64,000 bases of DNA, from the NCBI GenBank assembly GCA_963513935.1, contig OY740769.1, positions 39,211,120 to 39,275,119 of the forward strand. The letters run 5' to 3'. Of the stretch, positions 1 through 12,800 are shown one piece after another. The position numbers were made by a program, and so were the translations under genes. Within the stretch, counting starts at the first letter, position 1, and each line of letters opens with the position of its first letter. Source of the DNA: Aphrophora alni. Its lineage: Eukaryota > Arthropoda > Insecta > Hemiptera > Aphrophoridae. The notes below the pieces were generated by a model. The model did not search any database, was not told the DNA's origin, and was given only the letters and a program-made list of their open reading frames with translations.

Positions 1-3000
1 AATAAAAATTGGCACAACTGTGTAAAAAACACCGCCACTGACAAATCAATACATTGTGTAAGAGATCTAAACATTCTTTTACACCAATAATTTCCTCAAA
101 GCATTTATATCTATATTTCAGATATAAATATTCACGTCAACAAAAGGGGGTTTAATAAATTCAGAGAGTTTTAAAACGTAACTTTATTATTGTTCAATTG
201 CGTTTGTAATATTTAAATGAATCACCCCACTTCTAAGTCGATTATAATAAACTTTCCATGTACATCTAGGAGTTCTGAATATTATTATATGTAAGTTATG
301 TTTGTGACCTACTAGCTTATAGCTTGGGGTTAACTTGTGACCCGTATTCTACCGAAGTTAATTTCATCAACTGTAAGAAAATGAAATACTACTGTGAATA
401 AGTAATGCACATTCTTCTGTACTTGTTAGTGTTATTTTAGATTGAATGAGGTTTTCATAAATTTTTAAATAATGAAAAACGTAGTCTAGATCAAAGCAAA
501 AGTCCATGAAATCTACAAAAACCATAGCCGTTTAACACATTTAACACGTATGTGGTTTTGCAAATTATTGTAAAGTATATTATATCTTTCATAAAATAGA
601 GAACCTATCAGAAACCTTTTCGATTTTTTAAAGTTGGAAACCATATTTTTGTCTGGAATCATTAGAATATATTATCAAAATTTATTTTTAAATAGTATTA
701 GTTTAATGTTCTCTTCATAAATTTAGAAAATGTGAACATAATTGACGATGTTTTGCTTTGGTTCTATCTGTGTGCTACTTTACACAAAATTAAACTCACA
801 TCTAAACAACATGTTTAGATGTTGGTTCAAAATTTGTGTATGTACTTGAATAAGACTGATTATCTTGTTATCAACTTATTACAATTTTATGGATGTCGTT
901 AAAAATAAGGCAGAAAATATTGTTCAATATATCACATAAAATAAAAAAAAGTATATCAGATTTGTTTTTTTTTAATACCACAATACTTAGTACTCATATA
1001 TTTTGTGTAATGTAGTCTCTGTTAAGATACTGAGGATAAGCATTTTATATAAAGGTCATTCTGAAACAATTTCGTACAATTTCAAAATATTATCTATTCG
1101 GGAATTTAATATTATTACTTTAAATTTAAATGCGTTCCTTTAATATAGGTTTATCTTAAAAGTAATAAAACATCAGACAGAAAATAATAATTTCAACATA
1201 TATTCAATGGATTTGGTTTATCACTTAATCTGCTTCAAGCTTTCTGTATAGTAGAAATATAGATAATCATTTATTAAAATTTTAGAGTAAAAGTTATTAA
1301 TATGTATTTCCATTTAAAATAATTTTATAAGACTTTTTTTTCTTCTTTTTTTTTAATGTACACTTTTTTATTACACGTTTTATTTAGTAAATTCGTATCA
1401 GATTTGGTAATTTTAGCAAATTTATTTTAAAGAGATTAATTTTATGTACTTATAATTAAACACAAGAATAAACACACATAAAATTACTAACACTTTGGAA
1501 TAATCGTTCTACTTTTATTATAATTCAAAATAATATTTTTTTTATTTCACTTTTATAATAAAAACCATTGTTTACTTTACAATCTTTTAATGAGAACCAA
1601 CAAGTACGTAAATTCTCTAATTAAGAAATAAATGGTTAGAAACAACAAATCCTAATTTAAACTGGATGATTAAATGTTTCGAGCTCAATCGTTGTGAAGC
1701 CAAAATTAAATTACGGTCATGAATTAACATTGTGTGGTCAGCGTGGGTGGGGAAATATCGATTAAAATCAAATTCCAGAGGTGACGATTTTAATTAAGCA
1801 CTACTGCAACTCGATTTGTTGATCGCATGCTTTCAAATAAAATCCTTTCTCAAAAGTCTTGATCTTTAAAAGGCTGCTGTTGTTTTTTTATCGAAAATGA
1901 TAAGTATTTAAATAAATATTAACTTTCTGTTTAACAAAATATTTCTATCTAGAATGAACAGATAATGTTTACTTTTATTTGAGCAGTTATAATTGTAATA
2001 CAATAACAGATCAACTAAATCGTACAGTAATTTAATTGCCCTTTTCACTGTAGTAATTGTACGTACATTGAAAGTTGCATTTACTTTTCATGTATTTTAT
2101 TTATTTTTACTGAATTTTAAACTTTTTTAACATTTTTCGATTCATAAACGTAATTATTTTCAAAATTCTACATAAATACGTCAATAAAGGAAAACAAAAT
2201 AACAATCTTCTGACCAACCCTTTTACAATGTAATTACAAAGGAAAACAAAACTGTTCGCTATTGAATATCAGATCCATTTTTTCAGCAACAAAATGAAAA
2301 ATAACCATGGGCATACTAATAATAATTGTTTTATAATATTTTGCTCCAATATCTATATACACTAGAAGTTATATATGAACATAAATAGTTAAGGTTGATT
2401 CACTAGTGTCATAAAACTCTCTTAGCCATGGACAAAGAAGGATGAAATCAAAATAAATGATGGGAGTTAAATTCTGTTTTGAGTTGTTTTGAAATTATTC
2501 TATAAATCCAATATTTAAATTATTAGTCAATATATTTTGGGATATTACGTCATATTACACTAAAATTTAAGGAAATTCCGTATAATCGATTTTGATAAAT
2601 TGCATCTTTTATAACTGCCTTCTGCCTATTTTTTGGGGGTCTTTATAGATCCCACGAACCGGGACTTGTTCAGACATAGACAAAAACATGTTTTGTTACA
2701 GTACCAAGAGGCTTCACTTGAGTCAAATTTGATAAAAATCTTTAACAATAATGTTCATCAAGTTAATTTTGTTTTTTATATACTCTTTCAAAATTTAGAT
2801 TTAGACTTGACATTTTGGTCTTCTGGTATTCATATTTTTATGTGTATATATTTTACAAAATAAGATGGTAAGCAGAGTTTATGAGATAGATAAAAACTGA
2901 TTTCCTATAACTCGTTAATATTTCTACTTATAGTTTTTCATCACTTATCATAATAAATGAGAATATTTTTATTTAGCCTGAATACAAATATATGAAAGAG

Positions 3001-3400
3001 TATTTATATTATGTAGAAGGGCGTTTAAATCAGAGAGGACAAAAGCACGTACACACTACTTGTCTTATTATACACTTGTCTTCAAAGTCATATTAATTAA
3101 TGTTACAGTATCTAGTTATTAGATTTGCCTCAAAATCAACACGTTCGTGTCCTACGTGCTTCGGGATAAGGTAATTACGTTTACAAATATGTCACGTAAC
3201 TCCTATCTAAATCATAACAGATGGAGACTAAAAACCTTTAGAATGTATATAAATTAATTAACCTAGTTTTTTTGGGTTTTTTTTACAGGAAGACATTTAA
3301 TCCCCCCTTCCATTTGAAGTCACACCAGGGTGAGTGATTAAACTTATAAATAATATAATTATAGTAGCAGCCATTCTATTTAATTTAATTTGTGTGACTT
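1..3400 (+). repeat. Copy A of a large diverged direct duplication (partner at about 38540-42860)
   Basis: Two stretches align by eye with sequence near 38.5-42.9 kb in the same order and orientation. Positions about 30-560 match about 38565-39130, sharing for example CCACTGACAAAT, CAGAGAGTTT and CAATTGCGTTTG. Positions about 3018-3400 match about 42514-42862, sharing GACAAAAGCACGTA, GTGTCCTACGTGC, ACAAATATGTCACGT and ATGGAGACTAAAAACC. The middle is more diverged and I align it only loosely. Part of it, 1380-1560, also resembles 20070-20220 in eva-1 intron 5. The copy probably continues past the left edge. No gene is visible in it; short frames such as 2633-2863 have no family resemblance. 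Confidence 0.65.
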
Positions 3401-4446
3401 TCAGGATGAATAGTAACGAAATAAAGAAGCCGCTTCGATGGTTTAACCATTAAGTATATACGTAACTAAATTATTTTAAATTATTTTTAGGTTAGGTTTA
3501 GAATCATTCCGCTGTCATTTCATCATTGTTTTCATAAAGTGTAATTAATTTTATACGCTATAAACTTGTCATTAAACTTCAGCTATAATGTTTTTTTTTA
3601 ACTAAAATATATAGAATAAAAGGAAGAAAAGTAGGAATTGACGTCATGAGAATGTATCTTATTAACAGAGTGAAGCAGAACATCAAGAGCGGATAGATAG
3701 TTGTGAGTGTGTAATTTCATATATATATAATGCTTATTGGAGTATGGTGCAGCTTTTCTCGTTCCAAGACGTCTAGCTACTCTGCATGTAGTCGATATCA
3801 GGATCATCTGTAAAGATACCACTGGAGTTCAGTCGGATTAAACATTTAACCATCGCTTGTTTCATGGTCAAAGGAGCTAAATAATATCAGGAAGATGTAT
3901 GAAATATGACTGCAAGTGGTCCTATAGAGATGCAACCAAACATTACTAAAGTTTGGACTAGTGAACTGTAAGTTTACCAGGTTCGTTTCGGGTTGATGGT
4001 GTTTAGTTTTCTTGTTTATTTCGCTACTTCCTCTTCATAATTTGTCTATTTTTTGTGAATTAAATATTTATACTAAATTAGTATAATAAAATAAATTAGA
4101 ACTTACCCTATGTCTTTAATTATTAATTCACTATGAACAGAAATTTAAGCAACACCTTTCAATGGTTTTAAAATATTTCTTGAACATAATAAATAGGACA
4201 TATTACCTTTATCAATTAGTTACCCTACCAAAAAATTACATTATCACTAACGACAGATTTACGATTCATATCAATCATAAAACAATATATTTCTAAACAA
4301 AATAATTGTTTTTCCATTAAAAAATATTTGAGATTCCTCTACTATAAAACGGGTGAGACATTAAATTTGCCAATTATTATTTTATACCACCACATGATCC
4401 AGAGAACATTATTTACACTATACCAAAACCAAGTTATTGTGATATA
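3401..4446. other. Intergenic, no gene seen
   Basis: This is AT-rich sequence 3' of eva-1. The longest frame (minus strand, 3598-3822) has no recognisable motif, splice context or compositional bias. I see nothing else here. Confidence 0.5.
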
Positions 4447-4448
4447 TA

Positions 4449-5215
4449 CCAAGTGTCCTAAAATCCCCACCCCCTATTATGTTTTTTAATAATGGAAATA
4501 GACACATTTGATTTTGGAAAAGTTTAGACAACCAAAGGAGGAGTTTTTTGAAGTATCGAAATTTTCAACTCTTACCCCCAAAATGGTGTAGTTTGGGGGT
4601 AAGTCAAGAATTTGAAATAGCAACCCGTATTGAGTGATACCTCATTTTAAAAATAAGAATAATGGCGCAAACTAGAGGTCTCTAAGTTCATTCTACCCAC
4701 CATAGCGTCCAATCGAATTGTGAATGTTAACCTACAAACTGCAGTTTGAATTACATTACAAACTGCTCTATGTTGGTAAAATGATGGTAAGATCCTTACC
4801 TTGTTTTTTAGCTCAGATTAAATTCTGGAAATGGCTACCATTTGCTTCTTGGCAGAAATAGATTCTGGACTCAAAAGCTTCGGAATGCTTCGTAACATTT
4901 TCCGTGTAATTATTAACGTAAAATTCACCATTCTATTGGTCGCTATGTTGGGTCGGATGAACTTAGAGACTTCTAGTTTGAGCCATTATTCTAATTTTTA
5001 AAGCCCTTTAAAAAGAGGTATCACTCAATAAGGGTGCTATTTAAAATTCTTGACATACCCCCAAACTACCCCACTTTGGGGGTAAGGGATGAAAAGTTCG
5101 ATACTTCAAAAAACTCCCCCTTTGGTTGTTTAAACTTTCCTCAAAGCAAATCTGTCTATTTCCCTCCTTAATAAAAAAAATAATATGGGGGCGGTGGGAC
5201 TTTTAGGACATTTGG
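4449..5215. mobile_element. Foldback MITE, TA-flanked, probably Tc1/mariner-type
   Basis: A 767-bp element with long inverted arms: the left arm (about 4449-4731) is the imperfect reverse complement of the right arm (about 4932-5215). The left end begins CCAAGTGTCCTAAAA and the right end finishes GGACATTTGG, and both are flanked by TA, the target duplication used by Tc1/mariner elements. Arm landmarks include AAACTCCCCC/GGAGGAGTTTTTTG, CCCCCAAACTAC and CTAAGTTCAT. The 200-bp centre has no transposase frame that I recognise, so it would be non-autonomous. The superfamily is inferred from the TA flanks and the GTGTCC-type end only. Confidence 0.75.
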
Positions 5216-6095
5216 TATGTTTACAGTCAGGGTAATGGTCTTTGCGAATCTTTAAATGCCTACCAAAATGACCGACGTGAGATTTTCCTATCTAATTCCG
5301 CTACAAAACAAAATGCTGTACAGTGTCTTATAATCATCATTGATCACATTTAGACAAACTTTACAAAACACTGGCTCCCTGAGCAGCTTAACTTATTCAA
5401 TCTCTGCTACTTTGATTATGGTATCATTCCATTAATAAATAATTAGATATAAACTTAAATGTCCTCAATGGCCTAATAATACTTGCATTCTTCAGTAATT
5501 TCGTTCTCATTTTGCGAAGATATCTTCACTTCCGAATTATAATGTATGATAGGCTACTGTTGATTTAAATAATAACACTACATCACATCTGGGATGATCT
5601 ACAGATATTTGTTTCGGCAATAAAAATATTCTTGGGCCCACTATGCACAGCATAGAAGTTACTATAGCTGATGTTAATTTATATGCCAATTATTAATATA
5701 TTAGTGGACAGTAGTACAGAAACTTGATTATAACATTTTATATGTAGATTGTAATACGTAACAACGTATTATGTCAAAGAATAGTACTCTTATTTTACTT
5801 TCAAACGTTCTATGACATAAGCCACAATTAGTGTATTATAATTATTAGAAATTTGAAATCTTATAAGGAGAAAAAATGGAATAAACGTTCTTTGTACAAT
5901 CCGTTCCCGAAAATGTTGTAAAATGATGTTTTTAATAATACATATATTACAATAAAAGGGGACATATTCCCTCATATATAGATTAAGCTTAAACTATATA
6001 TACTGTATTATCAACAAAAAAAATATTTAAAACTTTATAACATGATAAAATTATTTTTCGTAATAAAAGTATCTTTACATATTTCACAGCACTGA
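5216..6095. other. 3' flank / 3' UTR region of eva-1
   Basis: This lies immediately downstream of the eva-1 stop codon, so the proximal part should be 3' UTR. No other gene is visible. The minus-strand frame 5790-5975 falls in this putative UTR and is not coding-like. Confidence 0.5.
5931..5936 (-). promoter_or_regulatory. Possible polyadenylation signal for eva-1
   Basis: TTTAAT on the plus strand reads ATTAAA on the minus strand, about 160 nt downstream of the eva-1 stop codon. ATTAAA is the commonest variant of the metazoan signal, but such hexamers are frequent by chance at this AT content. Confidence 0.25.
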
Positions 6096-6254
6096 TCATT
6101 CACTTTTTATAGAGTAAGTCCGAGCTTCTGGAAGCCCTTGTGAATTGTCTTCCCTTTGAATAATTCCTTGTGGCTCTTCACTAGGCAACTGCCATCCGTA
6201 ATAGAATCTCCTGTTAATGTCGGGTGTAATACTTATAGGTGCAGGTGTAGCAAC
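6096..6254 (-). CDS. eva-1: eva-1 coding exon 8 (terminal; cytoplasmic tail)
   Basis: The acceptor is TTACATCAG before position 6254. The frame enters in phase 0 and gives 52 residues (406-457), from V-A-T-P-A-P through the tail to S-I-K-S-E and a TGA stop at 6098-6096. It is rich in Pro, Gln and charged residues with no hydrophobic segment, as expected inside the cell. It was found by following phase 0 from the exon 7 donor; it starts with no ATG of its own. Confidence 0.85.
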   Translation of the reverse strand, partial: VATPAPISITPDINRRFYYGWQLPSEEPQGIIQREDNSQGLPEARTYSIKSE

Positions 6255-6808
6255 CTGATGTAACAAAAACACATAATTCAGGTCTCACATTATATATCAC
6301 ATAACATAAGCAACAAGAAGAACTTACACTAACTGCCTACAAATGATAACACTTACTTGTTATAGTATATATTTAGTAGTTACAGGGCACGTAAACTTTA
6401 TCAATCTTTTATATTTTAGAAATATTATTCGTCACTTGACTTCAAAATGGTCTTGTTTAGTGATATGCAGAATAACTAAACAGTATTCACGGTATCGTTA
6501 TAATTTTCCAACTTCGTTTTGCAATGATTTGTATTTCATGTCTAATTATCTTTGGTAATGTTTAAATTTTTGTAGAGTAGTTGAGAAATCAGTGTCTTCA
6601 ACATAGTCACAAAAAACCGAAAGCAAGTGAATTTATATATTGATCTTGGAGGTCGAGGAATCTATCCTTGTCAATCCTCTATTTGAAAACATTTCATTCA
6701 CTTTGTTAGCAATAATACCAGCGAAATTTACCTCATCTCCTCCACCCGAAACTAGAATGGGGCCTTAGGCAGGTACACTTGCTACTGGGTAAGAGTTATA
6801 ATATTGTA

Positions 6809-6853
<45 letters not shown>

Positions 6854-9800
6854 AGAATTTTGGATTTCAAATTACTTGGATAGAAATATTTCATAATTTT
6901 ATAGCGAAAGAGTAAAACAATTTGATTTAATGACTATTACGATTATGGTCCCGTTTTATGTCAATTATTTTAGTCATGGACAAACGTCAATTTGTGTAGC
7001 CATAATCACATTTCAACATTGATCCATATAATTCATTAATTAAATGTGATTTAATACAATAGTGTACAATAAATTAGAGAATGAAATATATACAAAACAA
7101 AAACTATTAAACAAATATTGATAAATTACTTATTTTGCAGTAACATATATTTTGATAATCTAAACTACTGTAGGCTTAATACAAATACAGTTTTTAAATA
7201 ACCTTACTACTTTAAATATTTCTAATCAATTAAAATCTATATTGCAGTTATTCAGTGATACAACAGAAAGTCAGAAACTGACTATCTTAGTTAATTTAGT
7301 GGAAAACAAGATTAGATTAATTCCCTGTTTGTCCTAATGTTTGTTGGATTTAAACTTTACTCGCGTAAAGTTTAAGACGATTCTGTAACAATTTTGTAGT
7401 TAGACTTTGGTAGCGAAGACTTTGGTACATTTAACTGGAGATTTAGATTGTGGCACTAATCTACTATATCATCTTTTATAGACAGTGCTGTATTACGTCA
7501 AACTATTTGTTCAGCAACAGTCTGTCCATAGTGATTTCCCTTTCCGTATCAAACTATTACCTAAAACGAGCTAAACGTTTGCAAAATAATTGGATGGAAA
7601 CAATGCCCAACAAATTAGGCCTAATGCCAAACTTTTGAAAAGACTTATAATTAGTTAGGACAATATTCTCTTGGCTCCATCCCTTTACATCAATAGTTTT
7701 TCTTGGTTTGTTTAGTGTAGGCATGTTTGTTGTGGTTTCATGTATTATTAGCTTTGACTGCCTTGGTCTAGTTTAGGTTTCATTTCATTTCATAGATTTT
7801 AGAATTAATTTAATTTCCAACATGACCCTTGGCTACTAAGGTATGTTGGTCAATTTTTCTTATATCTTCTGCTTTTACACGTGATAACGCGAGTTGATTT
7901 ATGGCAACAAGCTGTCGTGTATTTTAGTGATGCCAATTACACGATTAACCATATTATTAATAAAGACAAACAGTATTCCAAATAACTCTTATTGCAGAGG
8001 AATCAGGACACACATAAACGGATACATATCTTCAAATAACTTAACATCGAATTACTAGCTATTTAATATTTACATTTGTTAAAGTAAAAATTTACAAAAT
8101 ATTAAACTGTAAGAATTTTGAAAGAACCAACCTAATAAGTATATATTTGATTAAAACAAACTGGTAAATTTCGTTTTTATCTTTTTGTACGACTGATATT
8201 TCTGAAAGCCTTATTGCACGTATTGACAATACATTTTGTACACTGACAACATAACATAATACCTAAGAGTATAGATTGGCATAATCAGTAAGATCATAAC
8301 ATGAAAACATTTTAGAGAGATTCCTGGGTTGTTCCGATCAAGATAATTAATATTGTCAATCTAAATGGTGCACCAATGGTGATTAATTACAATGTCTTCA
8401 ACTGCAATTAAATAAGTATTAGTATTAATGAGCATATCGGGTAGAACATCCTCCAAAATCCCTTTGTGTATATCCCTAGTTTGTGTCTTGAGACAGACTA
8501 GACAAAAATAAACCAACCACTGCTGTTATTTTTGAACCAACTCACCTCTGTTCTTCTTGGTTCACTTGGGCTTGAGACTATCGTGAATGAAGTAGTAACG
8601 ATTGTAGTGACAGGATTGTCCATGTCAGTGACTACTGGGGAGATTAAGTTGAGTTCTTCCGTGAATATCTTCTGTATAGTGGAGTCAGCTACAGTAGGAT
8701 GACATCTCCATTGGTACAACACTTTAGCCACACAAAGCAGCAAGAGAAGTATGCAAGATGAGGTACAAAGCAACACGTACATCATCTCAACTAAAAAAAC
8801 ATACAATAAACGGAATTTTAATGTATTCTTGTTTTTGAAATTATGGTTGTAAAATGAGTTAAACAGTACTACAAACGATAGTTATGGCTTTTTTAGTGTG
8901 GCAAATAATATACAGAATTGGTGAGAAGTGTTGATCATATTATATAACATCACTAACGAAATATACTCTACTATAAAATTATTTTCAGACTGTGAAGATA
9001 TTAGACTTCCATAAAGACTGTGTTTCGTGAAACATTAAAACGTATCTTATTTTAACTTCCTTACATGTAATAATATCAGCAATTTAACATTTTCAAGAGT
9101 TAAATCATAATATACCTAATGACATATCACGTATACATTTATAAAGAATTAAATTGAAACTAATTGCTTTCCTTTAAATTATAAAGTATGTGCTAATTTT
9201 TTGCTTAAGAAATATACTAAATCAAAACAAAATATTTAAACTTTTTTTGTCCAAGTTGCTACAAAATTCGCAAAAATTGTAGACATTGTAGAGGGTATTC
9301 ATTAGGTCATTAGATAATTCTAACGATTATTAGTTTGAATGTTACTTTAAGTAAAATATGTCTTAAAGCACCATTCATACGACTTGTGATGATTTCTAGA
9401 ATAAATCTCAATAAAATATGTACAATAATGTACGAATTAATATTTATAACGAAAACTATTATTTTAATAGGAATACTAAAACCTATAAAAAGTTTCATAC
9501 AACGGTGAGGAAAGTGATTTGTGTTTTTCAAGGTAAATTTTAAGTCGAAAACATCCTGAATTAAAATAATTATATTAACGTTGCTATAGCAATTGTGCTT
9601 ATTCAATTCTCCCAGCATAAATCGAATACTCAGTGCAAAAAAAGACCGAATATTTCTATGTTGATGGAAATGACTAAATGGATGAGGTAGGTACACTTGT
9701 AAAAAAGAGTTCTGTAGCTGCAGGAATTAGCAGTAAAGTAAGTTTTATTGAATATAATATTTTACATTTTCTTCTTATACAATTCGTTTTTCGGTTTGTT

Positions 9801-12800
9801 TTTTCAGTAACACTTCAAACTCAAATTTCCGTTAGTCCTATCTAGTATCAAGGACATAAAGGGACAGGAAGATATAAAGAGAAAAACATTAATGGACACA
9901 GACATATAGTTTAAATATTAAATAGTTGTGGATGAATCTAAGTACCTTGTGATTGCCAAACAAATATTCACACAATATTGGCCCTATAAGGAATGTTTAA
10001 TTTTAATAACTATAGATATTAAACCAAAACAGTTTAATATGATAGAAAAAGATGTCACATACTTAACACAAACTACATTCATTTGTTTAAAAACGGTCAC
10101 GAAACATATTCAAAAATGAACAGTTAAATAAGTTATATTATAAAAAGCTCAAATATAGACTCAACGACATTATATCTGATAGCCTAATACACTACAGCAA
10201 GTTTAAAATTGTTTAGCTTTATTTTAGTTTGTTAGTAATTAATAATTATTCTCACATACTTCCTGATTTTTATTGTAGTTTTATTTTGTGTATAAAGAAT
10301 TTACTAATAGCAACTATATAATTAATTATTAAAAAATACAATAATATAAACACTGATGTTATTAAACACAATAAATGCTTAGGGAATTTGTTATAGTTAA
10401 GTCTGATAAACTAATTGTAAATAATGTATTAGGAGTTATACAAAGTACTATATTAATGCAAATTATATATCGTATTATATGATATAAGATTTGTTCGTTA
10501 ATTTTTTTTAGTTATATTTTATTTTAGGCAATTCAGAATGACCTTAGGCTTACTGATATAAGGTATGTTTAGGTCACGGCCCTTTCAGTTCCTTACAAAT
10601 ACGGGGTGTGATATTGTACTATGTTTAGTTGCAGTTTATTTCTTATAGCTCGTGTATCACAAGAAATGGCGACTTTGTTGTTTAGACGCGATTGAATGAA
10701 TAAATATCTATTAGCGAGAATTTGTTTTAAAGTCTTATTCTATTAAGTAATATACCATCCCACAAGTGAAGGATAATATTTACTTAATACAAAGTATATG
10801 TTGATATGCACCTACTAGTCTCAAAAGACATCAAGTTAAAATTATATTTTAATTTTAATCTAAAACTGGTAAACCTAGTAGAGGCAATGTGGAATATTGG
10901 ATTGGAAATACAAGCGATCTCGAGATTACATTAAGTTTGACCTTAAATAAGGATTAGAAGCGAAAAAACAAACAACTGGAATATGGAAAGTTCTATACTT
11001 AATATGAGATAAGGTATAATCTAACAACCTTCCAAACACCTATAAAAAATATAGTACCAATCACTCACATCTAAATGGAGAATCTTTGGATTTGGCACGT
11101 TATTTGTTATTTAAATATCTCATTTAACCAACTTGTGAACCAATTTTGGAAGCCCATTATAAGAAAATTACACTTTATAAGAACTCAATTGTCGATGTGT
11201 ATATTGTGTCCTCGAGAAAAATTTCAAAACCTTTCTTTTCCGACGAATACAATTTATTTGTGTTTTTAACTTATGTTTCAAGCAAAATAAAATAAAATTT
11301 ATTTTTAACCGATTAGGGAGATTTGTTATATCAGGTACTTCTAAATATTTCAGAAGGGTAAAATAAAATTTAAAACATTAGCCCACATTCTGCGACTGAT
11401 CTAATTTGTTCTCTCATTTAAAAAAGACAAACCTAGGTAAGGGGAAAATATTTCAGTACACACTAAATTTATAATATATATCTACTTTTGCGCAAATCCG
11501 TAAAGACAACAATTGTTTAATTACCCTACTTCAGTGTAATTACCTCACTGTGATGTGAGATAAACCAGTTCAGTGATCAAACAAATGACATAAAGTCACT
11601 ATTCACAAATTCTATAGTAGCTATAAGTAGAACATGAGTACCAAATTAAATCCATCGAAGAGATTGTAATACACTTATAAATAAATACTGAGCTTGGCTT
11701 GTTAGATAATATTATGTAGAACAAAAACTCGAACACAAGATCTCACAAAAACGTTACAGTTTTTTTATTGTAGCTCATGTATCACTGAGGATGGCGACTT
11801 TGTCTTTGAAACGCGTTTGATTGAATAAACGTATTTTGTGTAAGATCTTGTGTTCGAGTTTTGTTCTACATGTATTACACAACTTCTATGCAATTGCAGG
11901 TGGCGATTTTAACGTTATACTATTGATTTTACATGCAAAACATATAAACCATATGAATGGTAAGGTTTATGGGTCAGCAGTTACCATCTTCAACTTACGT
12001 CCGGTAATAGCAAGGAAATGACGTAACCTAACCTAACCTAACCAAAAAACTACAATTACTATTCACATATTAAATCCAAACATTTAAGTATGCTTTCTGC
12101 CTTCTCCTCTTATATATAAAAAAATATAATATGTTATATATATGTGACTTCGTAAATGATTATAATAAGAAAATCATGATAGAAGATAATCGGAAGTAAG
12201 TAGAGGGTATTACTCTTTATACTTTGATTTATTTCTTTGTATCTTGATCTAGATTTGAAATCCAATTTATTTTTCTGTTATAAATTTAATATTTTAATAG
12301 TAACTTGACTTCGTTCAGTAAGCATTGTATTTTTTATTTTTTTTTTGTAATGGAGAGAGCATATTGTTCGCTATTATTATATTTATTGGCTCTTACAAAC
12401 CCCAACGTTTGAAGCTTATACGTTTGCATTTAATTCTAAATATACCTTTGTATTAAAATTTTTGAGTAAATTTTGTTTGTGTTATTTTTATTCAACTAGT
12501 CTTAGGTGAAATAATAATTCTAATATGTACCCCTCTCACCCTTGGACAAAAAGAAAAGCAACTAAATTGTATTAATAAAGGAATAGATAAATATATTTGT
12601 CAATATATTATTCTGCTATTTTTAGCAATAACTTAATTTCTGCAAACGCGTTTCAAGGAGCTTTATTTGAAAATATTAAATCCTTATGTACTTTAATCAT
12701 TTTAGAAAATAAAACATTTTCAATAGAGGTTAAAACCATACTGAGAATGACAAAAAATAATAATAAAAATAAATGTACCAAATTAATTTTGTACGCCCTA

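Noticed and set aside
9310..9696. 128-codon minus-strand frame inside eva-1 intron 6
   Set aside because: Rich in Ile, Phe, Leu, Asn with no motif or splice context; joining it would break the phase match between exons 6 and 7.
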